A stretch of 37,471 bases of DNA from Proluteimonas flavola (GTDB taxonomy: Bacteria > Pseudomonadota > Gammaproteobacteria > Xanthomonadales > Xanthomonadaceae), in the NCBI RefSeq assembly GCF_021191705.1, contig NZ_JAIWPU010000058.1:1-37471 (forward strand). Reading direction: 5' to 3'. The notes below the pieces were generated by a model. The model saw only the letters and a program-made list of their open reading frames with translations. It did not search any database and was not told the DNA's origin. Of this stretch, positions 27,097-36,204 are shown one piece after another; position 1 is the stretch's first letter, and every line of letters starts with the position of its first letter. The translations under genes and the position numbers were made by a program.

Positions 27097-27549
27097 ATGC
27101 AACTGATCCTCCTGCAGAAGGTCACCAACCTCGGCAACCTCGGCGACAAGGTCAACGTGAAGCCGGGCTACGGCCGCAACTTCCTGGTGCCGCAGGGCAA
27201 GGCCGTGCCGGCCACCGCCAAGAGCATCGCCGAGTTCGAAGCGCGCCGCGCCGAGTACGAAGCCAAGGCCCAGTCGCAGCTCGACGAGGCGCAGCAGCGC
27301 CTGGCCAAGCTCGAAGGCGCCAGCGTCACGATCTACGCCAATGCATCGACCGAAGGCAAGCTGTACGGCTCGGTCGGCCCGCGCGAAATCGCCGATGCGC
27401 TGACCAAGGCGGTCACGCCGGTCAACAAGTCGGAAGTCGTGCTGGGCGAAGGCGCGTTCCGCAACACCGGCGAGTTCGAAGTCGTGGTGCATCTGCACGC
27501 CGACGCCGAGACCACCGTCAAGGTCGTCATCGAAGGTGAGGTCGCCTGA
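27097..27549 (+). CDS. rplI: Large ribosomal subunit protein bL9
   Basis: This 150 aa protein is close to the E. coli L9 length (149). The N-terminal domain ([19 protein letters not shown], then [20 protein letters not shown]) and the long connecting helix ([28 protein letters not shown]) are typical. It ends the rpsF operon, immediately before a strong terminator. CGGAGC upstream of the ATG serves as the ribosome binding site. Confidence 0.98.
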   Translation: MQLILLQKVTNLGNLGDKVNVKPGYGRNFLVPQGKAVPATAKSIAEFEARRAEYEAKAQSQLDEAQQRLAKLEGASVTIYANASTEGKLYGSVGPREIADALTKAVTPVNKSEVVLGEGAFRNTGEFEVVVHLHADAETTVKVVIEGEVA

Positions 27550-27572
27550 TCCATCGGATCCGGTTGTCCTGG

Positions 27573-27603
27573 AACGGGCGCCGCGAGGCGCCCGTTTTCG
27601 TTT
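27573..27603 (+). terminator. Rho-independent terminator of rpsF-rpsR-rplI
   Basis: AACGGGCGCC (27573-27582) and GGCGCCCGTT (27587-27596) form a perfect 10 bp stem closed by a GCGA (GNRA) tetraloop. The following bases TTCGTTT complete a U-rich tail. It lies 23 bases after the rplI stop. Confidence 0.92.
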
Positions 27604-27887
27604 GGGGCGCGCGCCATCCATGGCGCGCTTGGCGTGGTTATCGCCCGGCAGTCCGCTGCTTGCGAACGTCGCGATCGGGAATTCGGCCTACAGCAGGTGT
27701 ATGTGCAACGAAGTGCGGGACCAACCGCACCGGGGCGCGCTTCCTGCCAGAGGTTGCGCAGAGCGGGCCAGGGATGGCAGCGGCGTCATCCCGGCAGGGA
27801 GCGCGGTGTCTCCGAAGTCCTGCACCGCACGATTCGCAGACAACGAGATCGCTCTGAATGAAGGTGTCTCCTGGCACCTGGAAAATC
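27604..27887. other. Intergenic region before dnaB, no gene recognised
   Basis: Open frames run through here on both strands, but none has a believable start, motif or homology that I recognise; the plus-strand frame joined to dnaB is only upstream read-through. The dnaB promoter must lie here or in the DnaA-box region just downstream. Confidence 0.4.
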
Positions 27888-27896
27888 TTATCCACA
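27888..27896 (+). promoter_or_regulatory. Perfect DnaA box upstream of dnaB
   Basis: TTATCCACA matches the E. coli DnaA-box consensus TTATNCACA exactly, 78 bp before the dnaB ATG. A second, weaker TGTCCACAG occurs at 27912-27920. The spacing suits DnaA control of dnaB transcription. One strong box is not enough to suggest an origin. Confidence 0.6.
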
Positions 27897-27973
27897 GGTT
27901 GTGGGGTCGCGTGTCCACAGGCGCGCGGCCTAGCATTCGACAGCAGCACTCCGTTCTTCCGAAACCGACCGCC

Positions 27974-29389
27974 ATGTCCGCACGCAACGACTTCCGCAAC
28001 CACGACCGCGACCGCCACGAGCGCAGCGATCCGCGCGTCGAACAGCTGCGTGTGCCGCCGCAGTCGGTCGAGGCCGAGCAGGCCGTCCTCGGCGGCCTGA
28101 TGCTGGTGCCCGATGCCTTCGACCGCATCGCCGATATGCTGGTGCCGGACGATTTCTACCGGCGCGACCACCAGAAGATCTACGCCGCGATCCAGGAACT
28201 GGCCGAGAAGAGCAAGCCATTCGACGCGGTCACGCTCGGCGAATGGTTCGAATCCAACGGTCTGTCGGAGCTCGTGGCCGGCGGCGCCTACCTCGGCGAA
28301 CTCGCCAGCACCACGCCGTCGGCGGCCAACATCCGCGCGTATGCCGAGATCGTCCGCGACAAGGCGATCCTGCGGCAGTTGATCGAAGTCGGCACCGAGA
28401 TCGTCAACGACGGTTTCCAGCCCGAGGGCCGCGACAGCAGCGAGATCCTCGCCAAGGCCGAGCAGCAGGTGTTCAAGATCGCCGAGGCCGGCGCGCAGGG
28501 GCGCACCGACTTCACCGCGATCAACAAGGCGATGGCCGACGCCTTCGACGTGCTGCAGACCCGCTACGCCAATGGCGGCGGCGTCACCGGCCTGCCCACC
28601 GGCTACACCGAGTTCGACGAGATGACCGCCGGCCTGCAGCCGACCGATCTGATCATCCTCGCCGCACGTCCGGCGATGGGCAAGACGACGTTCGCGCTCA
28701 ACATCGCCGAGTACGCGGCGATCAAGACCAAGAAGGCGGTCGGCGTGTTCTCGATGGAAATGTCGGCCAGCCAGCTCGCGCTGCGCCTGATTTCCTCCAA
28801 TGGCCGGATCAACGCCACGCGCCTGCGCACCGGCCAGCTCGAGGACGAAGACTGGAGCCGCGTCAGCAGCGCGATCCGCATGCTCAAGGAAACCAAGATC
28901 TTCATCGACGACACGCCGGGCCTCGGCCCCGACGTGCTGCGCGCGAAGTGCCGCCGCCTGAAGCGTGAGCACGATCTGGGCCTGATCGTCATCGACTACC
29001 TGCAGCTGATGTCAGTGCCGGGCAACAGCGAGAACCGCGCGACCGAGATCTCGGAGATCTCGCGCTCGCTCAAGGGGCTGGCCAAGGAACTCAACGTGCC
29101 GGTGATGGCGCTGTCGCAGCTCAACCGCTCGCTGGAAACGCGCGCCGACAAGCGCCCGGTGATGGCCGACCTGCGCGAATCGGGCGCGATCGAGCAGGAT
29201 GCCGACATCATCGTCTTCATCTACCGGGACGATTACTACAACAAGGAAACCTCGCCGGACAAAGGCCTGGCCGAGATCATCATCGGCAAGCAGCGCAGTG
29301 GCCCGACCGGCTCGGTGAAACTCAAGTTCTTCGGCGAATACACGCGTTTCGACAACCTCTCGCACGATTCGATCGGCAGCTTCGAGTAA
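27974..29389 (+). CDS. dnaB: Replicative DNA helicase DnaB
   Basis: This 471 aa hexameric 5'-3' helicase unwinds DNA at the replication fork, matching the E. coli protein length (471). The N-terminal primase-interacting domain (VPPQSVEAEQAVLGGLML, then DDFYRRDHQKIYAAI) is followed by the RecA-like motor with Walker A ARPAMGKTT (Lys237, Thr238), FSMEMSASQLALRL, Walker B LIVIDYLQLM, and the H4 region ALSQLNRSLETRADKRPVMADLRESGAIEQDAD. No intein interrupts it. The ATG at 27974 is chosen over upstream starts, which add non-homologous residues. alr follows 79 bp downstream. Confidence 0.98.
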   Translation: MSARNDFRNHDRDRHERSDPRVEQLRVPPQSVEAEQAVLGGLMLVPDAFDRIADMLVPDDFYRRDHQKIYAAIQELAEKSKPFDAVTLGEWFESNGLSELVAGGAYLGELASTTPSAANIRAYAEIVRDKAILRQLIEVGTEIVNDGFQPEGRDSSEILAKAEQQVFKIAEAGAQGRTDFTAINKAMADAFDVLQTRYANGGGVTGLPTGYTEFDEMTAGLQPTDLIILAARPAMGKTTFALNIAEYAAIKTKKAVGVFSMEMSASQLALRLISSNGRINATRLRTGQLEDEDWSRVSSAIRMLKETKIFIDDTPGLGPDVLRAKCRRLKREHDLGLIVIDYLQLMSVPGNSENRATEISEISRSLKGLAKELNVPVMALSQLNRSLETRADKRPVMADLRESGAIEQDADIIVFIYRDDYYNKETSPDKGLAEIIIGKQRSGPTGSVKLKFFGEYTRFDNLSHDSIGSFE

Positions 29390-29468
29390 CGCTGCGGTTC
29401 ACCTGCGCGTCCAGCGCGCAGGCCCCGGCGAAGGCACAATAGGCGGCCTCACATTCGCTGCCCTTCGC

Positions 29469-30557
29469 ATGGCCCGCCCGATCACCGCCACCATCCACAC
29501 CGATGCATTGCGCCACAACCTGGGCGCGATGCGAGCGCGGGCGCCGGGGCGGCGGTTGATGGCGATGGTCAAGGCCGATGGCTACGGACATGGCCTGGAG
29601 ACCGCTGCGCGTGCGTTGCGCGAGGCCGACGCGTTCGGCGTCGCCGCGATCGAGGACGCCGCTCGGATCCGCGCCGCCGGGCTCGAACAGCCGATCCTCG
29701 TGCTGTCGGGCTTCGACGATCCCGACGATCTCGACCAACTGCGCGCGCTGCGCGCCGAGGCGATCGTGCATCACGCGGCGCAGCTCGACCTGCTCGAGCA
29801 GACCGACGGCGCGCCGATCCGCGTCTGGCTCAAGGTCGACACCGGCATGCACCGGCTCGGCTTCGCACCCGATCAGGTCCGCGAGGCGCACGCGCGGCTG
29901 CGCGCGGCACGCGGCGTCGCCGGCGACATCGTGCTGATGACGCACTTCGCCAGTTCCGACGAGTTCGACACGCATGCGCGCAACGGCCCGCAGACGCCGG
30001 CGCAACTGCGCGCGTTCGCCGCCGCAACCGAGGGGCTCGACGGCCCGCGGTCGCTGGCAAACTCCGCTGCCGTGCTCGGCTGGCCCGACGCCCATGGCGA
30101 CTGGATCCGCCCTGGCGGCGCGTTGTACGGCATGTCGGTCGTCGCCGGTCGCAGCGGCGCCTCGTTCGGCCTGCGTCCTGCGATGACGTTCGAGACGCGT
30201 CTGCTCGCAGTCAATCGCGTGGCCAGGGGCGAGCGCATCGGCTATTCCGCGACCTGGGAAGCCCCTGAGGACATGCCGGTCGGCGTGGCCGCGGTCGGCT
30301 ACGGAGACGGCTATCCGCGGCTCGCCCCTGCCGGCACACCGGTGCTGGTCAACGGACACATGGCGAGCGTCGCGGGCCGCGTGTCGATGGATCTGATGAC
30401 CATCGATCTGCGCGGCCAGCCCGATGCGCGCGCCGGCGATCCGGTCGTGCTGTGGGGCGATGCCCTGCCGGTCGAGACCGTGGCCGAAGCCGCGGGTACG
30501 ATCTCCTACGCGCTAACCTGCGGCATCACCCGGCGCGTGCGCTTCGTCAACGACTGA
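29469..30557 (+). CDS. alr: Alanine racemase
   Basis: This 362 aa PLP enzyme makes D-alanine for peptidoglycan. The PLP lysine is Lys35 in MVKADGYGHG, and the second catalytic base is the likely Tyr259 in RIGYSATW. The beta-barrel segments LKVDTGMHRLGF and the C-terminal domain motif AGRVSMDLMTIDL are present. dnaB-alr order is common in gammaproteobacteria. CACAAT at about 29434 may be a -10 box, 30 nt before the ATG. It is convergent with the YbaY-like gene, with 9 bp between the stops. Confidence 0.96.
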   Translation: MARPITATIHTDALRHNLGAMRARAPGRRLMAMVKADGYGHGLETAARALREADAFGVAAIEDAARIRAAGLEQPILVLSGFDDPDDLDQLRALRAEAIVHHAAQLDLLEQTDGAPIRVWLKVDTGMHRLGFAPDQVREAHARLRAARGVAGDIVLMTHFASSDEFDTHARNGPQTPAQLRAFAAATEGLDGPRSLANSAAVLGWPDAHGDWIRPGGALYGMSVVAGRSGASFGLRPAMTFETRLLAVNRVARGERIGYSATWEAPEDMPVGVAAVGYGDGYPRLAPAGTPVLVNGHMASVAGRVSMDLMTIDLRGQPDARAGDPVVLWGDALPVETVAEAAGTISYALTCGITRRVRFVND

Positions 30558-30566
30558 CGTCTGGTC

Positions 30567-31028
30567 TTACGGCTGGACGTGGGTGAGCCGGATCCGGCCC
30601 ACATGCACATCCACTGTATCGGCGGCGATATGAACCGGCACGCGCGTGTCGGTGACGAAGCGCAGGCTGCCGTCCGGCATCGACACCGAAGCGTGCAGAC
30701 CGTACTGGCCGTTGGCGCGCAACTTCGCATGCGGCACGTCGATCGCGAACTCGTAGGGACCAGGACCGACCGTCGTCACCTGTTCGGCCAGTACCGCCTG
30801 TTGCGTGTCGGCGAGCTGGTGGTCGAGCACCTGCAGGCGCAGTTGCGCGCCTTCGGGCAGCAGGATCTTCTCGACGTACATCGCCTCTCCCTGGATGCGC
30901 ACGCTTGTCGTGGATTCGGTCATCGGTGCGGTTCCGGAAGCGGTCGGGGGCGGCGCGGTCTGGCAGGCGGCGAGCAATGCGGAGGCGCACAGCGGCAGCG
31001 CGGCAAGGCGGAGCAGGGCACGGGACAT
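30567..31028 (-). CDS. YbaY/YscW-family lipoprotein
   Basis: This 153 aa lipoprotein has a signal peptide ending LLAAC (Cys22 as acylation site) and one YbaY/YscW-type beta-sandwich domain: VEKILLPEGAQLRLQVLDHQLAD, VLAEQVTTVGPGPYEFAIDVP, RANGQYGLHASVSMPDGSLRFVTDT. Such domains occur in outer-membrane-targeted pilotin-like proteins and in E. coli YbaY, whose function is poorly known. It is last of a minus-strand group after the phosphatase-like lipoprotein (62 bp gap), with no secretion-system genes beside it, so a type III role is not suggested. Confidence 0.8.
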   Translation of the reverse strand: MSRALLRLAALPLCASALLAACQTAPPPTASGTAPMTESTTSVRIQGEAMYVEKILLPEGAQLRLQVLDHQLADTQQAVLAEQVTTVGPGPYEFAIDVPHAKLRANGQYGLHASVSMPDGSLRFVTDTRVPVHIAADTVDVHVGRIRLTHVQP

Positions 31029-31090
31029 GGTCTGGCTTCCTGAGGGATGACGTCGCGGCCGAGCATGCGACGGCGCGGTGGAACGGCGGG

Positions 31091-31912
31091 TCAACGCCCG
31101 GTCGGGCGCAGCACGACGAAGGTGCCGAAGTGGTCCGACGGCCAGGTGCCGTCCGCGCCGGGCGTGTCGAGCACGATGCGCGCCTCGCGGACATCGAAGC
31201 GACCGGCTTGCGCGAACACCAGATCGATCCGCGCGCGGTCGTCGAAGAACTGAGGATTGAGCGTGGTCGTACCCGCGGCATCGGCGCCGGGGTGCAGCGC
31301 GCCGAAGGTGTCGACGAAACCCTCGAGCACCGCCAGTTCCGGCGCCGTTGCCGGCGCATTGAAATCGCCGAGGACCAGCGACGGCACCGCGTCGTCGCGC
31401 CGTGCGATGAAGCGGCGCGCGTCCTCGAGCTGTTCGCGGCGGATCGCGCCGCCGTCGAGCGTCCAGTGCAGATGGGTGAAATAGACGTCCAGCGGCTTGC
31501 CGTCGAAGCGCAGGCGCGCATGGCCGAGGCTGCGCGAATCGTCGAGCGGCTGCAGCCGCGTCCAGTCCCGTTCGATCACCGGCAGGCGCGTGAGCAGCGC
31601 GTTGCCGTAGCGGTGCGGCTGGCCTTCGGGATCGGTCGAGACGAACTGCACCGAGTAGCCCAGCGTATCGCCCAGTGTCTGCGCCTGGTTCGGCAGATCT
31701 GCGGTCTGCAGCACTTCCTGCAGCGCGATGACGTCGGCATCGAGCGCGCGCAGTTGTTCGACGATCAACGGCAGGCGCTTCGGCCACTCGGCCTTGTCGT
31801 GATAGAGGTTGAACGTGGCGACACGCAGCTCGGACGCGGCGGTGGCGCGCGGCGAGGTGGACGCGCATGCGGCGAGCGAGAGGACGAGCGGGGCGGCGAG
31901 CAGGCGTTTCAT
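31091..31912 (-). CDS. Endonuclease/exonuclease/phosphatase-family lipoprotein
   Basis: This 273 aa member of the metal-dependent DNase I-like fold has LRVATFNLYHD, ALQEV (metal Glu), THLHW, LVLGDFNAPA (catalytic Asp/Asn) and the C-terminal SDHFGTFV (catalytic Asp-His). A lipobox LAAC places it on the periplasmic side. Family members act on nucleic acids, phospholipids or sugar phosphates; the target here cannot be told. Its ATG overlaps the M14 peptidase stop by ATGA, so the two are translationally coupled. Confidence 0.87.
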   Translation of the reverse strand: MKRLLAAPLVLSLAACASTSPRATAASELRVATFNLYHDKAEWPKRLPLIVEQLRALDADVIALQEVLQTADLPNQAQTLGDTLGYSVQFVSTDPEGQPHRYGNALLTRLPVIERDWTRLQPLDDSRSLGHARLRFDGKPLDVYFTHLHWTLDGGAIRREQLEDARRFIARRDDAVPSLVLGDFNAPATAPELAVLEGFVDTFGALHPGADAAGTTTLNPQFFDDRARIDLVFAQAGRFDVREARIVLDTPGADGTWPSDHFGTFVVLRPTGR

Positions 31913-33699
31913 GGCGTGGCGTCTCCGGTGGCCGGCACGGTGTCGGTGCGCAGCACGGGGTAGAGGTTGTAGCGGTCGTCCCAGGCGCTGTGGCGGCGAT
32001 AGAAGAAGTCGAGGCGTGCCTCGGGGCTGGCCGCGAATGCGGCATCGTCGCGGAGCTTCGCCTCGAACTCGGCGCGCAGCGCCGGGTCGCGTGCCAGCAT
32101 CTCGCGCGCGACCTGTTCGGCGACGTAGTCCTCCATGTATTCCTTGCGCTCGAAGTGCGTATTGAACCGGCCCCAGGCCGCGAGCGAATCGGGCGCCTGC
32201 GGCTCCAGCAGCGCGGCGACCAGGCGGGCCTTGGGCTGCGCGATCGGTACGAACAATGCGCCGGCACCGATGGCGTGCGTTTCGACCGTCCACGTGCCCT
32301 GCAAGTCGAGGCGCTGATGGCCTTCGACCGATGCGGCTGCCGGCGATGCGGTGGTCGCGCGGAATACCTCGGCCGCGCCTGCGGGCAGCGCAGTGGCGAG
32401 CGTGTGGAAGACGATGCCGTGCTGGCGCAGCTTCCCGCCGACCCAGGCCGCATGCGCGGCCGGCACCAGATAGCCGGCGCGCGGCAGCGCGACCTCGACA
32501 GACGGCAGCAGCGTGTCGCGCATCGGCACGCGCCACAGTTGCGGCGTGGTGTCGTCGTAGCGGGTCATCAGCGCGCCCGAGACTTCGGAGGGCGTGCGCG
32601 TGTACGCGTAGCCGCGGAAGTCGACGGTGTGGCTGGCGTCGGTCGCCTTCCATGCCAGCGGCGCGCGCGTGCCGCCAAGCGCCGCGGCGCGGGCATCGGC
32701 TTCGCGTGCGATACGCATCCAGTCGCGGCCGTGGCGCGCGATCTGCTCGACCACCGAGATCACCGTATTGCGGGTGATGCGCACGCGTACGGGGTATTCC
32801 TTCCACGAATGCGTTTCGACCAGCATGCCGAGACGGTTGCGCAGCAGGAAATAGCCTGTCGAGAACCGCGGCGGCGACACGCCGTCCTCGAAACCGGATG
32901 CCGGATTGTCGTGTTCGACGAACGACGGGTAGTAGGGCAGCGGCAATGAACCCTGCTCGGCGAGATCGGCCATCACTGCGTCGCGGAACGTGCGACCGAC
33001 CTCGCGCAGCACGGCATCGCCTGCATGCACCGGCTCGACCTGGATCGAGATGTCGTGTTCGAACTGGGCGCCGTTGGTCGCATGCAGATCGATGTAGGCG
33101 ATCGGATCCCAGGCCTCGACCAGCGCCAGCATCGCCTGCATCTCGGGCGCGTCGGCCTTGGCGTAGTCGCGGTTGAGGTTGAGGTTCTGCGCGGTCGTGC
33201 GCCAGCCCATCTCGCGTGGTCCGCGCTGGTTGGGCCGGTTCCACGCGCCGAAGCGTTCGTGGCCGTCGACGCTGAACACCGGTACGAAGACCAGCACCGC
33301 ATCGTCGAGCGCGCCCGGTGCAGCGCTGCCGTCGAGCAGTTCGCGCAGCGCGAGAAAACCCGCGTCCTTGCCGTCGATCTCGCCGGCGTGGATGCCGCCC
33401 TGGACCAGCACCACGGGCACGCCGGCTGCGTGCGCGGCTTCGGGATCCAGCGCGCCGCTGCGGCTGGCGATCAGCGCCTGCATCGGCCGGCCCTCAGGCG
33501 AGGTGCCGAAGCGGATGCAGCGCACCGCATCGGGATGCAGCCGCGCGAAGGTCTCGCACAGCGCGATCACCTCGTCGTAGCGGCCGGTTTCGACGAAGCC
33601 GCTGCGCTCGGCGATGGTGATGCGCGGATCGTCGGCCGCGGCGGCGGGCAGGGCGGACAGCAGCAGGGCGAGGGCGAGCGGCAGGCGGGGCGACGGCAT
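31909..33699 (-). CDS. Secreted M14 family zinc carboxypeptidase
   Basis: This 596 aa metallopeptidase removes C-terminal residues from peptides. A signal peptide ends ALPAAAA. The zinc site is His104 and Glu107 in GGIHAGEIDGKD with His206 in YIDLHATNG; the catalytic Glu is Glu295 in LVETHSWKEY; NLNRD (Arg177) fits substrate binding. Beyond the roughly 330-residue catalytic domain lie about 260 more residues ending in a region that mentions no known motif. It diverges from a POT peptide transporter across 168 bp, a pairing that fits peptide breakdown and uptake. Confidence 0.92.
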   Translation of the reverse strand: MPSPRLPLALALLLSALPAAAADDPRITIAERSGFVETGRYDEVIALCETFARLHPDAVRCIRFGTSPEGRPMQALIASRSGALDPEAAHAAGVPVVLVQGGIHAGEIDGKDAGFLALRELLDGSAAPGALDDAVLVFVPVFSVDGHERFGAWNRPNQRGPREMGWRTTAQNLNLNRDYAKADAPEMQAMLALVEAWDPIAYIDLHATNGAQFEHDISIQVEPVHAGDAVLREVGRTFRDAVMADLAEQGSLPLPYYPSFVEHDNPASGFEDGVSPPRFSTGYFLLRNRLGMLVETHSWKEYPVRVRITRNTVISVVEQIARHGRDWMRIAREADARAAALGGTRAPLAWKATDASHTVDFRGYAYTRTPSEVSGALMTRYDDTTPQLWRVPMRDTLLPSVEVALPRAGYLVPAAHAAWVGGKLRQHGIVFHTLATALPAGAAEVFRATTASPAAASVEGHQRLDLQGTWTVETHAIGAGALFVPIAQPKARLVAALLEPQAPDSLAAWGRFNTHFERKEYMEDYVAEQVAREMLARDPALRAEFEAKLRDDAAFAASPEARLDFFYRRHSAWDDRYNLYPVLRTDTVPATGDATP

Positions 33700-33867
33700 G
33701 GCGGAGTCCGGTCAGTCGATCCGCCATGATGCCGCCCGGCGCGCGCAGGCCCAAGTGCGTGGGGTGCGGACGCCCGGCACTTGCCGGTCCAGGACGTGCG
33801 TGCAAGCGGCTGGCGGCGGGCCGCGATCGGGTAGTCTGTGCGGCTTCCAGACACCCGCGACGCGCCG

Positions 33868-35487
33868 ATGACCACACCGCAGACCACCAGTGGGCCGATG
33901 CCCCGCCAGATCGGCTACATCATCGGCAACGAAGCCTGCGAGCGCTTCAGCTTCTACGGCATGCGCAACATCCTGGTGCCGTTCCTGATCAGTTCGGTGC
34001 TGCTCGGCTATCTGCCGCAGGGCGCGGACCGGGACGCGGCGGCGAAGGACATCTTCCATACCTTCGTCATCGGCGTGTACTTCTTCCCGCTGCTCGGCGG
34101 CTGGCTGGCCGACCGCTTCTTCGGCAAGTACCACACCATCCTGTGGTTCTCGCTGATCTACTGCGCCGGCCATGCCTGCCTGGCCGCATTCGAGAACAAC
34201 GCGACCGGCTTCTACACCGGCCTGTTCCTGATCGCGCTCGGCTCGGGCGGCATCAAACCGCTGGTGGTCTCGTTCTGCGGCGACCAGTTCGACCAGACCA
34301 ACAAGAGCAAGGCGAAGGTGGTGTTCGACGCCTTCTACTGGATCATCAACTTCGGTTCGTTCTTCGCCTCGCTGCTGGCGCCGCTGTTCCTGCGGCATTA
34401 CGGGCCGGCCGTCGCCTTCGGCATCCCCGGCATCCTGATGTTCATCGCGACCTTCGTGTTCTGGCTGGGCCGCAAGGAGTACGTCAACGTGCCGCCGGCA
34501 CGGCGCGATCCGCATGCGTTCTTCGAAGTGGTCAAGACCGCGCTGCGTGCGCGCCTCGCGGGCGAAGGCCGGCCGGGTCTGGCGGTGGCGATGGTCGGTG
34601 TGGTGTCGGCCGTTGTGATGCTGCTGCTGTGGCTGCTGTCGGCGACGGTGTCGCTGTCGTGGTGGCCGACCGACTTCGGTTTCGTCATCACCGCCTGCCT
34701 GGCGCTCGGCGTGATCATCGCGCTGGGCGGCTGGGGCGCGTCGCTGCAGCTCGAACGCGCGCGCGGCCTGCATCCCGATGCGGCCGTGGACGGCGTGCGC
34801 GCGGTGCTGCGGATCCTGATCGTGTTCGCCCTGGTCACGCCGTTCTGGTCGCTGTTCGACCAGAAGGCCTCGACCTGGATCATCCAGGGCCGCGAAATGG
34901 TGATTCCGCACGCATCGGCGTGGTGGCCGAGCTGGCTGATCCAGGACGCGGCGCAGATGCAGGCGCTCAATCCGCTGCTGGTGATGCTGCTGATTCCGTT
35001 CAACAACCTCGTGCTGTATCCCGCGCTGCGCAAGCTCGGCTTCGAACCGACCGCGCTGCGTCGCATGGGCTGGGGCATCGCGATTTCCGGCACCTCGTGG
35101 ATCGTCGCCGGTGGCCTGCAGCTGTGGCTCGACGGCGGCCAGGAAGTGTCGCTCGCGTGGCAGTCGGTGCCGTATCTGCTGCTGACCTTCGGCGAGGTGC
35201 TGGTGTCGGCGACCGCGCTGGAGTTCGCCTACAGCCAGGCGCCGCAGGCGATGAAGGGCGTGATCATGGCGCTCTGGTATCTCACCAGCACTTTCGGCAG
35301 CCTGTGGGTGCTGCTGACCAACGCGGGTGTGCGCAACGACGCGGTCACAGCGTACATCGCCTCGACCGGCATGAGCGAGAACGCCTTCCTGATGTTCTTC
35401 TTCGCCGCCTTCGCCTTCGTCGCGGCCCTGGCGTTCGGACTCTACGCGCGCCGCTATCCCATGCAGGACAACTACCGCGTCGCCTGA
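33868..35487 (+). CDS. POT-family proton-dependent oligopeptide transporter
   Basis: This protein of about 539 aa is an inner-membrane importer of di- and tripeptides driven by protons. The family motif NEACERFSFYGMRN lies in helix 1 (residues 21-34), LADRFFGKYHTI follows helix 2, and the PTR2 signature VVFDAFYWIINFGSFFASL spans about 151-169. The ATG at 33868 is used; a GTG at 33838 would add ten residues. TAGTCT at 33832-33837 may be the -10 box. It would bring in products of the secreted peptidases in this window; the rhomboid gene follows after 15 bp. Confidence 0.93.
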   Translation: MTTPQTTSGPMPRQIGYIIGNEACERFSFYGMRNILVPFLISSVLLGYLPQGADRDAAAKDIFHTFVIGVYFFPLLGGWLADRFFGKYHTILWFSLIYCAGHACLAAFENNATGFYTGLFLIALGSGGIKPLVVSFCGDQFDQTNKSKAKVVFDAFYWIINFGSFFASLLAPLFLRHYGPAVAFGIPGILMFIATFVFWLGRKEYVNVPPARRDPHAFFEVVKTALRARLAGEGRPGLAVAMVGVVSAVVMLLLWLLSATVSLSWWPTDFGFVITACLALGVIIALGGWGASLQLERARGLHPDAAVDGVRAVLRILIVFALVTPFWSLFDQKASTWIIQGREMVIPHASAWWPSWLIQDAAQMQALNPLLVMLLIPFNNLVLYPALRKLGFEPTALRRMGWGIAISGTSWIVAGGLQLWLDGGQEVSLAWQSVPYLLLTFGEVLVSATALEFAYSQAPQAMKGVIMALWYLTSTFGSLWVLLTNAGVRNDAVTAYIASTGMSENAFLMFFFAAFAFVAALAFGLYARRYPMQDNYRVA

Positions 35488-35502
35488 CGCGGAGGACTTT
35501 CG

Positions 35503-36117
35503 ATGAATTTTGGACCCGTCACACTCTTGCTGATCGCCGTGACCGTGCTGGTCTCGTGGCAGGCCTTCGAGAAGCCGAAGTTGCTCGGCCGCCTGATCCT
35601 GTGGCCGCCGGCGATCGATCGGCACAGGCAGTACGACCGACTGATCGGGCACGGTTTCATCCACGCCGACTGGCAGCACCTGATCTTCAACATGATCACG
35701 CTGTTCTTCTTCGGCGCCGGCATCGAGCGCGCGTTCGCACCGTACATCGGCCCGATCGGATTCCTGCTGTTCTATGTGTCGGCGATCCTGGTCGCGATCC
35801 TGCCGACGTATCTGCGCCACCGGCACGATCCGAACTACCGCAGCCTCGGTGCATCCGGCGCTGTTTCCGCCGTGCTGTTCGCATCGATCCTGATCAATCC
35901 CTGGCAACTGCTGCTGGTGCTTTTCATCCCGATGCCGGCGATCGTGTTCGGCGTCTGCTACATCGGCTACAGCATCTGGATGGACAAGCGCGGCGGCGAC
36001 AACATCAACCACAGCGCACATCTGTGGGGCGCGGGTTACGGCATGTTGTTCACCGTGATCATGGAGCCGCGGATCATCGGCGTGTTCCTCGATCGCCTGA
36101 TGTCGCCGTCGTTCTGA
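35503..36117 (+). CDS. Rhomboid family intramembrane serine protease
   Basis: This 204 aa, six-helix membrane protease cleaves other membrane proteins within the bilayer. The catalytic Ser118 is in GASGAV and the catalytic His173 in INHSAHLWGAGYG; the family WxHLxxN motif reads DWQHLIFNM and precedes the oxyanion helix. The enzyme is minimal, with no cytoplasmic domain. It starts 15 bp after the POT gene and is probably co-transcribed with it. A functional link to peptide transport is not evident. Confidence 0.92.
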   Translation: MNFGPVTLLLIAVTVLVSWQAFEKPKLLGRLILWPPAIDRHRQYDRLIGHGFIHADWQHLIFNMITLFFFGAGIERAFAPYIGPIGFLLFYVSAILVAILPTYLRHRHDPNYRSLGASGAVSAVLFASILINPWQLLLVLFIPMPAIVFGVCYIGYSIWMDKRGGDNINHSAHLWGAGYGMLFTVIMEPRIIGVFLDRLMSPSF

Positions 36118-36165
36118 CAACGCGCTTTTTCCGGCGCCTGCTCACCGCATCTGCATGCGACGCGT

Positions 36166-36171
36166 GATAAT
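36166..36171 (+). promoter_or_regulatory. Candidate -10 box of the histone-like gene
   Basis: GATAAT, preceded by TG at extended -10 distance minus one (GTGATAAT), lies 33 nt before the ATG at 36205. No clear -35 box is seen. Confidence 0.4.
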
Positions 36172-36204
36172 TCTGGCCGCACATCCAACCACGGAGTGCG
36201 ACTC

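Noticed and set aside
27536..27973. N-terminal extension of DnaB by 146 codons
   Set aside because: It runs through the rplI terminator and DnaA-box region; DnaB from 27974 has the exact usual length.
33712..36120. 802-codon minus-strand open frame
   Set aside because: It is antisense to the POT transporter and rhomboid genes, both firmly identified; composition is His/Arg/Gln-rich shadow sequence.
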